Assembly (NCBI GenBank): GCA_964410675.1
Contig: CAYPIB010000035.1
Coordinates: 1 to 23,808 of the forward strand
Length of the DNA stretch: 23,808 bases
Direction: 5' to 3'
From: RGIG3040 sp964410675
GTDB taxonomy: Bacteria > Bacillota > Clostridia > Lachnospirales > Lachnospiraceae
Each line of letters begins with the position of its first letter. Within the stretch, counting starts at the first letter, position 1. The translations under genes were made by a program, and so were the position numbers. Under the pieces are notes generated by a model. It saw nothing but the letters and a program-made list of their open reading frames with translations. It had not been told where the DNA came from and did no database searches. This document shows positions 1 to 8,234 of this stretch, one piece after another.

Positions 1-153
1 TCATAATTTACATGTTCGTTGTTTGTTTTTATACCCTTCTCAGTAAGTCTTAAAATTTGTAATATCCTGATCATAAAGAGTAATTAAATTGCTATAGTCG
101 TTCTATTATTATGAGTTATATTCATATCGATGTCAATATCAATAGCAAAACTA

Positions 154-182
154 TTGACTTATATCCAGCTGTTTATTATACT
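154..182 (+). promoter_or_regulatory. Sigma-A-type promoter of the broken CPBP gene
   Basis: TTGACT at 154-159 and TATACT at 177-182 are separated by exactly 17 bp, close to the housekeeping consensus. Transcription would start just inside or after the dyad at 184-201 and run into the CPBP remnant at 243. The 153 bases before it are AT-rich and show no gene I can support. Confidence 0.65.
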
Positions 183-183
183 T

Positions 184-201
184 ATTAAGTAAATACTTAA
201 T
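184..201 (+). promoter_or_regulatory. Perfect 18-bp dyad, candidate TetR operator
   Basis: ATTAAGTA-AA-TACTTAAT is a perfect inverted repeat starting 1 bp after the -10 box, where a repressor would block transcription. The only nearby repressor is the TetR protein encoded from about 831. Related half sites (TTTACTTAA and the palindrome CTTAATTAAG) occur at 796-815, just before the TetR ribosome binding site, which would fit autoregulation. The assignment to this TetR is inferred. Confidence 0.55.
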
Positions 202-242
202 GAGTTTCAACTCAATTCAATCTTAGGAAGCAGGAATCTAAA

Positions 243-697
243 ATGACAGAAAAAAAATTAAAAAACATGTTATTATTTTTATTATTATTACTTTAATGAG
301 TGGCTGGATTGGTGTACTAATTGATAAAATTTTAGTTAATCAGCCAGAAGGAAATTCATTAGGTATGGGAATATGGTTAATCCTACCCTTTTTTAGCGGT
401 TTGATATTACGATTTTTTTCAAAGGATTGGAGTGATATTGGGGTTAAACTTAATTTAAGAAAATGGAAGTATTATTTACTGTCTATTTTAATTTATCCTT
501 TCCTTACTATTATCGTTATAGGTATTGGAATACTCTTTCGTTGCGTAGATATATCTGCTTTTTATTTAAGCGGCTTTATTCCACTGGCATGTATGTCATT
601 ACTCGGAAGCCTTATAAAAAATATTTTTGAAGAATTTGCCTGGCGGGGATATCTAACACCAACGCTTATCAAGCTAAAATATAATGACTGCAAATGA
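243..697 (+). pseudogene. Broken CPBP-family intramembrane protease (Abi/CAAX-type)
   Basis: CPBP proteins are polytopic membrane proteases, often linked to bacteriocin self-immunity. Three hydrophobic segments are followed by EEFAWRGYLTP (about codons 612-660 of the window), the first catalytic motif of the family. The frame opens at an ATG at 296, but a better start is the ATG at 243 after AGGAAGCAGGA. That frame hits TAA at 294-296. One extra A in the eight-A run at 250-257 would join the two frames and restore a typical lysine-rich N-terminus and first membrane helix. At the 3' end the frame stops at 697, right after motif 1, so the second half with the conserved histidine motifs is missing. 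This is therefore probably non-functional, with both a frameshift and a truncation. Promoter and dyad upstream remain intact. Confidence 0.7.
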
Positions 698-839
698 GAA
701 TGAAAATGAAATAAGCAGTTGTGAGACTTGTTTCTGGTTTCTGGGTTGCGGCGTTTCAAAGTATTGTTAGAGAGTGCCCACCCAGAAATAAACGTTTACT
801 TAAAACTTAATTAAGAGGGAGGTATTTGTCATTAAGCGA

Positions 840-1400
840 GTGGAGCAGAAAGAACAGCGTAGGAATGAAATATTAGTTAATGCTTTGGATTTGTTTGTGA
901 AAAGGGGGTATGCGGGTACTAAGACGAGTGATATCGCGAAGGCTGTAAATATGAGCGATGGTTTATTATTTCATTATTTTCCGACAAAAGAAAATTTATA
1001 TCTTGAGCTTGTTACGATTGGTGTCAGTAAAATAAATGAATTTTCTTATAATCAAGAGAATGATCCATATAGCGTTATATATCATATTATTGAAATGTTT
1101 TTAGCAAGTGCACGAAGCAATCGATTTACAGCTAAAATGTTTGTGTTAATTGATACTGCCCAGAATGAAGCAACTACTCCTAAGTCGGTATATGAAGTTG
1201 CTACAAAAGTAGATATTATGCAAACTTCTATCGGTCTTATTAAAATAGGACAGGAAAAAGGTGTCTTTCGTTTGGGTGATCCCATCGCTTTATCCTACAC
1301 TTTTTGGAATGCCTTTCAAGGTATTATGCAGGCATTAGCCAAGTATCCTGATATGCCGATACCGGATGTTGATTGGGTTATGTCTATTTTATTAAAATAA
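840..1400 (+). CDS. TetR/AcrR-family transcriptional repressor
   Basis: DNA-binding repressor, 186 residues from the GTG at 840. The N-terminal helix-turn-helix (residues about 8-55, with GYAGTKTSDIAKAVNMSDGL and the HYFPTKENLY signature) is typical TetR; the remaining helical part would be the ligand-binding and dimer domain. The start is unclear. The ribosome binding site GAGGGAGG at 815-822 is too far from the GTG (17 bases) but ideally spaced from an in-frame ATT at 831, which would give an N-terminus (I/M)-KRVEQKEQRR like other family members. Either ATT is used as a rare start or an original ATG has mutated and expression is low. It probably controls the broken CPBP gene upstream, whose promoter carries a perfect dyad, and possibly itself. 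Confidence 0.85.
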   Translation: MEQKEQRRNEILVNALDLFVKRGYAGTKTSDIAKAVNMSDGLLFHYFPTKENLYLELVTIGVSKINEFSYNQENDPYSVIYHIIEMFLASARSNRFTAKMFVLIDTAQNEATTPKSVYEVATKVDIMQTSIGLIKIGQEKGVFRLGDPIALSYTFWNAFQGIMQALAKYPDMPIPDVDWVMSILLK

Positions 1401-1476
1401 CAGCAAGTAAAATCAAGCAGTACTCTTTTTATTTCTTTATACTAAATGCAGGGTGGTTGAAACGAGGTAAAAGCAA

Positions 1477-1839
1477 ATGTACGAATGGCAGAAGCAAATC
1501 CAAATAATCGTTGATGAAATCTACAGAAGACATTAAAATTTATTTTGTAACTATTCCGGCACACAAATTTTTGCACATTAAGAACTATGAAAGCAATGGT
1601 TATTGGGATTTTTGGCAAAAACAAAGTCTTATTCCAGGACAAGACTGCGATACTAATTTCCGGCTTACTCGATAGTATCAAGGGCAAATTGGATGACGAT
1701 GGCGGGAGTGAAGTAAACAGCAGCAACGTTTGATTTTTCGGACACCGGCTACTGCTTTGATACTTCCCCCGGTAGATTGATTTACTTTTATCATAATCCG
1801 GAGCGGTTTTTTAAGTATATCAGACCGGTGTACAAGTAA
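1477..1839 (+). pseudogene. Multiply deleted AraC-family regulator with GyrI-like effector domain
   Basis: Four pieces of one protein lie in order in shifting frames. 1477-1521 reads MYEWQKQIQIIVDEI, the usual N-terminus of an AraC/GyrI-like regulator. 1520-1672 reads STEDIKIYFVTIPAHKF and on through NYESNGYWDFW. 1662-1730 reads GLLDSIKGKLDDDGGSEVNS. 1729-1839 reads FDFSDTGYCF through NPERFFKYIRPVYK and stops normally. The whole helix-turn-helix region between the first and second pieces and the centre of the effector domain between the third and fourth are gone. Intact relatives are around 300 residues from memory; about 120 codons remain here. No functional DNA-binding protein can be made. 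Confidence 0.75.
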
Positions 1840-1864
1840 ATAATAGAATCGCTGACTTTAATTA

Positions 1865-1886
1865 TGCTATAATTAGTTAATACTAA
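1865..1886 (+). promoter_or_regulatory. Extended -10 promoter and dyad of the double-MerR gene
   Basis: TGcTATAAT at 1865-1873 is an extended -10 element with a consensus hexamer. TTAGT-TAAT-ACTAA at 1873-1886 forms an inverted repeat starting on its last base, a likely place for autoregulation. No good -35 box is visible at the usual distance. Confidence 0.5.
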
Positions 1887-1908
1887 CTTTGATGCGGGAG
1901 GTGATTAA

Positions 1909-2676
1909 TTGCAGTACTACAGCACGTCGCAAATAGCTCAATTAGCCAATGTTCACCCAAACACAGTGCGTTTTTATGAAGACATGGAATTGCTTCCGCC
2001 GATACCACGGCAAAAAAACAGATACCGTATTTTTAATGATTACCACGTTGAACAGCTTAAGCTGATTCGGATTGCCTTCAACAGTGAAATAGTCAGCGGA
2101 AACTTAAGAAAAATGACAATTGATATTATTAAATCGGCGGCCTCCCACAAGCTTGATGAAGCCATTAAGAAAACATATGACTATAAAGAGCAAGTGAATA
2201 TTCAAAAGAAAAATGCGGAGGAAGCGATTGAAATTATCGAAGATATATTGAATGAAAATGAGGTATGCGATGATTCAGATACTATAACAATAACAAGAAA
2301 AGCGGCGGCGGCTTCCTTAGGCATAACCATTGATGTCCTTCGCGATTGGGAACGAAATGGACTTATTGATGTTCCAAGAAATAGGAATGGATACCGGATT
2401 TATGGTGCAAAGGAAATGAAGCAGTTAAAAATCATCCGTACACTTAGAAATGCCCATTATTCGGTGATGGCGATTTTGAGAATGATTTCTCAAGTGAATC
2501 AAAATATCAATGATAATTTGCAAACCATTATTGATACACCTTTGCCATCAGTAGACATTATTTCAGTCACCGATCAATTTATCACCTCCCTCATTCATGC
2601 CGACGGAAACTCAGATAAAATATTAAATCACTTAGAAATAATGAAAACAACCCTCCAGTATACCACCACCCCTTAG
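1909..2676 (+). CDS. Transcriptional regulator with two MerR-type HTH domains
   Basis: 255-residue regulator. An N-terminal MerR helix-turn-helix (about residues 5-75, YSTSQIAQLANVHPNTVRFY with the wing motif NRYRIF) is followed by a helical linker and a second MerR-like domain (about residues 125-195, AAASLGITIDVLRDWERNGL then RNGYRIYGAKEMKQLKIIRT). The C-terminal part is short with no recognisable ligand domain. The start is TTG at 1909, supported by GGGAGGTGA at 1896-1904. It sits 44 bp before the UvrA2-like gene on the same strand, so it most likely controls that gene. Each domain could contact one half site, or the second could act as a sensor or dimer module; the sequence does not decide this. 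Confidence 0.87.
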   Translation: MQYYSTSQIAQLANVHPNTVRFYEDMELLPPIPRQKNRYRIFNDYHVEQLKLIRIAFNSEIVSGNLRKMTIDIIKSAASHKLDEAIKKTYDYKEQVNIQKKNAEEAIEIIEDILNENEVCDDSDTITITRKAAAASLGITIDVLRDWERNGLIDVPRNRNGYRIYGAKEMKQLKIIRTLRNAHYSVMAILRMISQVNQNINDNLQTIIDTPLPSVDIISVTDQFITSLIHADGNSDKILNHLEIMKTTLQYTTTP

Positions 2677-2689
2677 GTTTGGTGGTATA
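2659..2689 (+). promoter_or_regulatory. 10-bp perfect inverted repeat between merR-like and uvrA-like genes
   Basis: TATACCACCA at 2659-2668 pairs perfectly with TGGTGGTATA at 2680-2689 around an 11-base loop. It spans the stop codon of the regulator and ends 18 bases before the AAGGAGG of the uvrA-like gene. It is followed by TTTGATTTT, not a clean T-run, so it could be an attenuator or weak terminator, an mRNA processing hairpin, or a DNA operator. Confidence 0.5.
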
Positions 2690-2720
2690 TTTGATTTTAC
2701 AAAACTTAAGGAGGAAATTT

Positions 2721-5123
2721 ATGAATCATTTTATACAAGTTTATGGCGCAAGGGAAAACAATCTACAAAATATTTCTTTATCTATTCCCAAAAATAAACT
2801 GGTAGTGTTTACCGGCTTGTCGGGCAGCGGAAAATCTACAATGGCATTTGATATTCTGCAAAAAGAATGCCAGCGTCAATATATGGAATCAATGGGTATG
2901 ATTACAGACTTAATCAGCAAGCCGAAGGTGGATAAAATTGAAGGACTTTCACCATCTATTAGTATCGACCAGAAAAACTCCAATAAAAATCCTCGCTCCA
3001 CCGTTGGGACGATAACGGAAATTTCTACCTATCTCCGTATCCTGTTTGCGAAGCTGGGAAAACGGAATGGACAAGAGGTCGAGGGGCTGACTATGAGCCA
3101 TTTCTCATTTAACAAACCGGAAGGTGCCTGTCCCTGCTGCAATGGTATGGGTGTGACAAATCAGCCGAACCTATCTCAAATTATTGATATGAATAAAAGT
3201 ATCCGAAACGGCGCTATTTTAGAATGGGATAAAGTCTTTATTGACCGCTACTCGGAGTCTTTAGAAAGTGCCGCCAAGCATTATGGTTTTGAATTGGATA
3301 CGAATATTCCGGCAATAGAATATAATGCGGTTCAAATGGATTTATTGCTTTATGGCGTATTAGACGAAAAATTTACAAGACATTTTCCTGAAAGTAAACC
3401 ACCAAAAACGGTTTTAGAAGGTCGGTTTGAAGGTATTGTTACAAATTTATTGAGACGCTATAACGAACCCGGCAAACTCGGCTTTTCAAAACAAAAATTG
3501 CAAAAGCTGTTCGTGCAATTCGATTGTCCGGAATGTAACGGCAATCGATTACGGAAAGAAATGATGGATATCACCGTCAACGGAATTAATATTGTCAATT
3601 TATCCAGATATTCCCTATTAGATGTTAGCAAATGGATAGAACAATTACCACAGGCCGTTACAGCGGAAGCACTGGCTGTTGCCAGACCCATTATTGACGA
3701 TTTATCACAGCGGGTAAAACGATATATTGATGTCGGTGTCGGATATTTGTCATTGGAGAGATCAGCTCCCACTTTATCGGCAGGTGAAGCCCAGCGGTTA
3801 CGTCTGGCCTCCATTTTAGGAAGCGGTCTAACCGGAGTATTATATGTTTTGGATGAGCCGACAGCCGGACTTCATGCAAAAGATACTGCGAGCCTGATCA
3901 AAGTATTAAAGCGGCTTCGTGATTTAGGAAATAGCGTCGTTGTTATTGAGCACAATACTGAAGTAATGAAATCGGCTGACTATATTATTGACTTTGGTCC
4001 CGGAGCCGGTAAAAATGGCGGCCATATTATTGCGGAAGGTACGCCTGCTGAAATATCAAAAGTATCCGGATCACATACTGCCTCGGTCTTATCAAAACCG
4101 GTAGTAACAGACACTTTAAAAAAGCGCAGAACCGGTAACGGAAAGCAATTATCGATTTTGGGTGCAAAAAAGAACAACCTAAAAAATATCAATGTAGATA
4201 TTCCGCTTGGCAGATTAGTTGCAGTCACCGGAGCCTCCGGCAGCGGAAAATCCACACTTATTTTTGACGTGCTTGAGCAGGCATTTACAGAGAAACATCC
4301 TAACAATCAGGACTTTGATGCGATTGAAGGTTTGGATAATATTCACGAGGTCATTACACTCAATCAGTCACCAATCGGACGTACACCGCGCTCTAATGCG
4401 GCAACTTATACTGATATTTATGGCGACATCCGTGACTTGTTCGCCTCGCTTCCGGAAGCAAAAAAGCAGAAGCTGACTGCAAAGCATTTTTCCTTTAATA
4501 CTGCCGGCGGAAGATGTGAAAAATGTCAGGGCGCCGGATATATTTCAATACCGATGCACTTTCTTCCTGATGTGGAGGTCATTTGCCCCGAATGTGACGG
4601 CAGACGGTTTCAGGAGCGGATTCTAAAGGTTCAATACAATAACAAAAATATCTCCGAGGTATTAAATCTTTCCATCGGCGAAGCGGCTGCTTTATTTAAA
4701 GACAGCAAGAAAATATATGAAAAATTGTCGGTGCTCCTGGATGTCGGACTTGGTTATTTAGGATTAGGCCAGCCGGCTACGACATTATCCGGCGGCGAGG
4801 CCCAGCGGATTAAGTTAGCCAAAGAATTGAGTAAGCAAAGGAATGGCCATATACTCTATTTACTGGACGAACCGACGACCGGCCTACACCCGTATGATAC
4901 ACAAAAAATCACTCGTTTATTTAAGCAGCTCGTCGATAACGGAAACAGTGTCATACTGATTGAGCACAGCCTTGATGTAATCATGGAATCGGACTGGGTC
5001 ATCGATATCGGGCCTGACGGCGGTGATATGGGAGGGGAAATTATCGCCGAGGGAACACCGGAAGAAATTGTTCTTGCAGAAAACTCCTTTACCGGTATGT
5101 GTTTGAAAAAATTTGTTAGTTAA
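2721..5123 (+). CDS. UvrA2-like ABC-F-type/excinuclease-A-like protein lacking the UvrB-binding domain
   Basis: Soluble DNA-binding ABC protein of 800 residues with two ATPase halves. First half: Walker A GLSGSGKST (K38), zinc motif CPCC at 137-140, a further CPEC motif near 258, signature LSAGEAQRLRLA, Walker B VLYVLDEPTAGLH. Second half: Walker A GASGSGKST, zinc-finger pairs CEKC and CPEC, signature LSGGEAQRIKLA, Walker B ILYLLDEPTTGLH. Canonical UvrA is about 940 residues; here LFAKLGKRNGQEVEG runs almost directly into MSHFSFN, so the UvrB-binding region between the first Walker A and first zinc module is absent. Such UvrA2-type proteins are linked to tolerance of DNA-damaging drugs, not to UvrABC repair. 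ATG at 2721 is chosen because AAGGAGG lies at 2708-2714. Likely regulated by the preceding double-MerR protein. Confidence 0.9.
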   Translation: MNHFIQVYGARENNLQNISLSIPKNKLVVFTGLSGSGKSTMAFDILQKECQRQYMESMGMITDLISKPKVDKIEGLSPSISIDQKNSNKNPRSTVGTITEISTYLRILFAKLGKRNGQEVEGLTMSHFSFNKPEGACPCCNGMGVTNQPNLSQIIDMNKSIRNGAILEWDKVFIDRYSESLESAAKHYGFELDTNIPAIEYNAVQMDLLLYGVLDEKFTRHFPESKPPKTVLEGRFEGIVTNLLRRYNEPGKLGFSKQKLQKLFVQFDCPECNGNRLRKEMMDITVNGINIVNLSRYSLLDVSKWIEQLPQAVTAEALAVARPIIDDLSQRVKRYIDVGVGYLSLERSAPTLSAGEAQRLRLASILGSGLTGVLYVLDEPTAGLHAKDTASLIKVLKRLRDLGNSVVVIEHNTEVMKSADYIIDFGPGAGKNGGHIIAEGTPAEISKVSGSHTASVLSKPVVTDTLKKRRTGNGKQLSILGAKKNNLKNINVDIPLGRLVAVTGASGSGKSTLIFDVLEQAFTEKHPNNQDFDAIEGLDNIHEVITLNQSPIGRTPRSNAATYTDIYGDIRDLFASLPEAKKQKLTAKHFSFNTAGGRCEKCQGAGYISIPMHFLPDVEVICPECDGRRFQERILKVQYNNKNISEVLNLSIGEAAALFKDSKKIYEKLSVLLDVGLGYLGLGQPATTLSGGEAQRIKLAKELSKQRNGHILYLLDEPTTGLHPYDTQKITRLFKQLVDNGNSVILIEHSLDVIMESDWVIDIGPDGGDMGGEIIAEGTPEEIVLAENSFTGMCLKKFVS

Positions 5124-5125
5124 GG

Positions 5126-5159
5126 CAAACTTTCACAGGGTATGTTCAAGCAAAGTTTG
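5126..5159. terminator. Possible weak hairpin between convergent genes
   Basis: CAAACTTT at 5126-5133 pairs with AAAGTTTG at 5152-5159 around an 18-base loop, followed by TTTATTC. It begins 2 bases after the uvrA-like stop and runs into the last codons of the convergent permease gene. The loop is long and the T-run poor, so terminator function is uncertain. Confidence 0.3.
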
Positions 5160-7478
5160 TTTATTCATGTTTTTTATCGTTAAATGAGTTAAATAAAACT
5201 GTAATATAATTAATATTAGAATATAAAGCATGACTGGTATATAGGGAAAGATATACTCCATCGGCTGATAATACATCATCCTGCCGATATTGTTGGTTAT
5301 TAACACAGATGACGGCAAGCCGATCATAAACATAATTGCTGTACTGAGAAATATATGAATCATACCCTCTGAAATTAGCATTTTATATAACTGCTTTTGT
5401 GTCATACCAACAGCACGCATAATACTGATTTCATGTTTTCTTGATAATTGGTTTGATAATTGCATATTTATCATGTTAACTACTCCAAAGAGAAAAATAA
5501 ACCATGAAAGTGCCTGCCCGATTAAAAAAACATATGAATTGACTCGGTAAGATTCCAGCTTATCGGCAAAAGCAGCTAATTTAAAATACGTAGTTTTATT
5601 GACGATAGAGGATAATTGCCGCCTAATCGACTCGTTTTTTAATGAATCCGTAACAATTTCCCAAGTAAAGGTTAAATCCTTTATGCCCATAATTTCCTGT
5701 GCAGTTTTCTCCGGGATCAGCCACATAGCTCCGTTAATACCTAGCAAATCATCGCCGGCCCGCGGAATTTCTACCATACCTGCATATTTCAATTCCTTTA
5801 TGTGACTATCAATTGTAAGACTTAAATTACTTTGTAACCCCCCTCTAACTTCATTGTCACCCAGAGAAATTATATAATTGCCGTCTGCCGGAATTGAGCC
5901 CTCGATTAAGTTGGATTCCAGGTAAGGAACATCGGAGGGTGAGTAAGTATCAATCATGCTGCTTGTCAACATCCTTTCATTTTCATAGCATTTTCCATAA
6001 ATTGCTTTTCTGACTGTAATAATTTCTTTTACACCTTCTATCGCTAGAATTTTATTTTTTAAATCTTCAGTAAAAGGATTTTCTGTTTTCATTATTTCAT
6101 TAGAATTAGCTGTATCAGAGCTTAAATATATTTTAAAGTCCCCATAAGGAAAAGCAATTTTAGTTTGTTCCTCCAACGAATATGATGTGTATAAGGAGCC
6201 TGATATGAGCAATAAAGTACCGCTAAAAATTAAGGATAATAATATGCTAAAGGCCTTCTTTTTATCCCGCCAAAAGCTTATTACTGCCAGTCTCACAGAA
6301 TTCATCCTTTTGTATAGCTTTCTATTTGATTTAGAGAGCTCCTTAAAAGGTATAAAATTAACTGCTTCCATTGGTGATGTCAGGGAAGCGAACTTAGCCG
6401 GCTCGTTGATTGATAGGTGAACCATCATGCAAGATATTACGGAAACGATTAATATTACTAAACTATATCCTATCACATGAAAAGCCTTTGGCAGTATCAA
6501 AAAGCCGGTTATGGCTCCTGCCAGCAAGCCTGCTGGAATTCCAATTGCCGAGACAAGAACTCCCTCCCTTTTTACAATCCCTTTTATTTGCCTCTTTGTT
6601 GCTCCTATTGTACGTAATTGTCCATAAGTATGAATTCTTTCGTTTACAGAAATACGAAAGATACTATGAATAACAATACTTCCGCCAATTAAAATGATAA
6701 GTGCTAATGCAGAAATTGTCATAATCGTTTCCAGTGGTATTTTATCATAATTAACAAAAGCAGAATTAAATGATGGTGCAGTTAAATCCAGATTTTCGGA
6801 AATATTAAGATAAGCTTGTGCTAATTCTTCTTGACTTATGTTGTTAGCATCCGCTAAGTGAACATAAGCCCGAAAGCCCTTTTCATTATAGCTTGATTGA
6901 CTTTTTATATAATCCTTTGACACAATAAAACTATATAACTCCATACCAATATCCGGAGATTGTAAAATACCTGACAGATAAAAAGTTTTATTTTCATTTC
7001 CCAAAGCTATTTCTATCGGCTCTCCAACATGAAGTGATTCATCTAATGTGTTTAGATAATTTTGTGTAACTGCAATCTCATTCGTATCTGAAGGCATGCT
7101 TCCTGCTAATAAATTTATTTGAGAACGTCCGATGTCTATCATATCATCATCCACATAAATCATTGTCGCGGTGTGATTATTTATATTAAAATCACCATAC
7201 AAATAGTACTCACCAACCTGAGCCACTTCACCCAAAGCACGAAGTTCTAAAATATTATGCTCGGTTATATTGTTAAAGGCAGCTTCATAAGTATCTATAC
7301 CTTGATTTGCTTTTATCTGAAATAAGGAAGCGAATACCGTGCCGCATAGAGTCATTAAAAAAGCGGCACTAAAAATGGTAATAATGGTAAGTATATTTCT
7401 TCTTTTTTGAGTTTTAATGCTTCGATATGCTAATTTTTTAACAACCTGCTTATTTTCATTTTCAAATGGCAATGACAT
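5133..7478 (-). CDS. FtsX-type ABC transporter permease (BceB/MacB superfamily)
   Basis: Membrane component, 781 residues, of an ABC exporter of the FtsX superfamily. A helix near residues 30-55 is followed by a large extracellular domain. A bundle of three helices comes next (MTISALALIILIGG, IGIPAGLLAGAITGFLIL, YSLVILIVSVISCMMV), then a fifth helix, a second extracellular domain and three C-terminal helices. That is two FtsX modules with eight predicted membrane segments. HEISIMRAVGMTQKQLYKML near the end is the typical FtsX coupling segment, echoed by TYGQLRTIGATKRQIKGIV in the first half. ATG at 7478 is preferred over the adjoining GTG because AAGGAGG then has 7-base spacing. It lies 12 bp after the ATPase gene and is co-transcribed with it. 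Probably handles peptide antibiotics; the substrate is not visible. Confidence 0.9.
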   Translation of the reverse strand: MSLPFENENKQVVKKLAYRSIKTQKRRNILTIITIFSAAFLMTLCGTVFASLFQIKANQGIDTYEAAFNNITEHNILELRALGEVAQVGEYYLYGDFNINNHTATMIYVDDDMIDIGRSQINLLAGSMPSDTNEIAVTQNYLNTLDESLHVGEPIEIALGNENKTFYLSGILQSPDIGMELYSFIVSKDYIKSQSSYNEKGFRAYVHLADANNISQEELAQAYLNISENLDLTAPSFNSAFVNYDKIPLETIMTISALALIILIGGSIVIHSIFRISVNERIHTYGQLRTIGATKRQIKGIVKREGVLVSAIGIPAGLLAGAITGFLILPKAFHVIGYSLVILIVSVISCMMVHLSINEPAKFASLTSPMEAVNFIPFKELSKSNRKLYKRMNSVRLAVISFWRDKKKAFSILLSLIFSGTLLLISGSLYTSYSLEEQTKIAFPYGDFKIYLSSDTANSNEIMKTENPFTEDLKNKILAIEGVKEIITVRKAIYGKCYENERMLTSSMIDTYSPSDVPYLESNLIEGSIPADGNYIISLGDNEVRGGLQSNLSLTIDSHIKELKYAGMVEIPRAGDDLLGINGAMWLIPEKTAQEIMGIKDLTFTWEIVTDSLKNESIRRQLSSIVNKTTYFKLAAFADKLESYRVNSYVFLIGQALSWFIFLFGVVNMINMQLSNQLSRKHEISIMRAVGMTQKQLYKMLISEGMIHIFLSTAIMFMIGLPSSVLITNNIGRMMYYQPMEYIFPYIPVMLYILILIILQFYLTHLTIKNMNKQTLLEHTL

Positions 7479-7490
7479 CACTTAACCTCC

Positions 7491-8159
7491 TTATGCAAGA
7501 ATTTTTCCATCTTCAATTCGTACAATCCGGTCTGCTAATTGAGCCAGTTCATTATTGTGAGTAATCATCACGATTGTTTGATTGAATTTATTACTGGTAC
7601 GTTTTAATAAACCTAAAACATCGGCACTCGTTTTACTATCCAGATTTCCGGTTGGCTCATCCGCCAAAATAATTGCCGGCTTTGTTATAACCGCACGGGC
7701 TATTGCGACCCGTTGCTGCTGCCCTCCCGAAAGATTGCCGGGCATACTTTTCAATTTCTCGTCTAATCCTAACATTTGAATTATATCTTTAAAAAATTCC
7801 ATATCGACTGTGTCACCATCTAATTCTACCGGCAAGACTATATTTTCATAGACATTCAGCATTGGTATAAGATTATAGTTTTGAAAAATAAAACCGATGT
7901 TCCGGCGGCGGAAAATAGTAAGCTGTTCATCGCTCATTGCAGAGATGTCTTTTTCCTTTACATACACACTGCCGGATATCGGAATATCCAATCCTCCCAT
8001 CATATTTAACAGCGTAGATTTACCTGAACCGGATGTCCCTACAACTGCTGTGAATTCACCTTTTTTTACGGTAAAATCTATACCGTCTAAGGCACGGGTA
8101 ACATTTGACTGTTTGCCATAATATTTCTTAAGGTCTTTAGTCTGTAAAATAGTATTCAT
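7491..8159 (-). CDS. ABC transporter ATP-binding protein (MacB/BceA type)
   Basis: Cytoplasmic ATPase, 222 residues, that powers the FtsX-type permease encoded directly downstream. Visible motifs: Walker A GTSGSGKST (41-49), Q-loop glutamine 93 in GFIFQNYNLIPM, signature LSGGQQQRVAIARA, Walker B IILADEPTGNLDSKT, and switch histidine in MITHNNELA. FQNYNLIP and DEPTGNLD mark the LolD/MacB/BceA branch. The ATG at 8159 is used because AAAGGTGA precedes it by about 7 bases; an upstream in-frame extension lacks a ribosome binding site. The 23-bp element at 8198-8220 lies 38 bp upstream, suggesting its own promoter under control of the response regulator at 9263-9955. Confidence 0.93.
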   Translation of the reverse strand: MNTILQTKDLKKYYGKQSNVTRALDGIDFTVKKGEFTAVVGTSGSGKSTLLNMMGGLDIPISGSVYVKEKDISAMSDEQLTIFRRRNIGFIFQNYNLIPMLNVYENIVLPVELDGDTVDMEFFKDIIQMLGLDEKLKSMPGNLSGGQQQRVAIARAVITKPAIILADEPTGNLDSKTSADVLGLLKRTSNKFNQTIVMITHNNELAQLADRIVRIEDGKILA

Positions 8160-8197
8160 AATCGTTTCACCTTTCTTTGCTATTAACATCCTACCGA

Positions 8198-8220
8198 ACA
8201 ATTGTTACACAATTATCCTA
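8198..8220 (-). promoter_or_regulatory. Shared 23-bp element, copy A, upstream of the ABC ATPase
   Basis: The plus-strand sequence begins ACAATTGTTACACAA and ends TATCCTA; 22 of 23 positions match copy B at 10007-10029 in the same orientation to the downstream gene. It contains TTGT-TAC-ACAA as an inverted repeat. It lies between the kinase stop and the ATPase start. A further TAGGAT (minus strand, 8188-8193) lies just downstream and could serve as a weak -10. Best read as the binding site of the response regulator encoded at 9263-9955. Confidence 0.65.
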
Positions 8221-8234
8221 AAATCAAAAAATTA

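Noticed and set aside
1..153. AT-rich start of the window as a replication origin or phage attachment site
   Set aside because: No repeated boxes, tRNA end or integrase gene; simply AT-rich.
562..759. Minus-strand frame opposite the CPBP remnant
   Set aside because: Antisense shadow with no ribosome binding site and no protein-like pattern.
1442..1726. 94-codon minus-strand frame
   Set aside because: Antisense to the AraC/GyrI relic, which explains this stretch far better.
2679..2720. Longer N-terminus for the UvrA2-like protein
   Set aside because: The extension reads through the inverted repeat and ribosome binding site; AAGGAGG points clearly to the ATG at 2721.
8160..8201. Longer N-terminus for the first ABC ATPase
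   Set aside because: It would translate the 23-bp regulatory element and the ribosome binding site; homologues start near the ATG at 8159.
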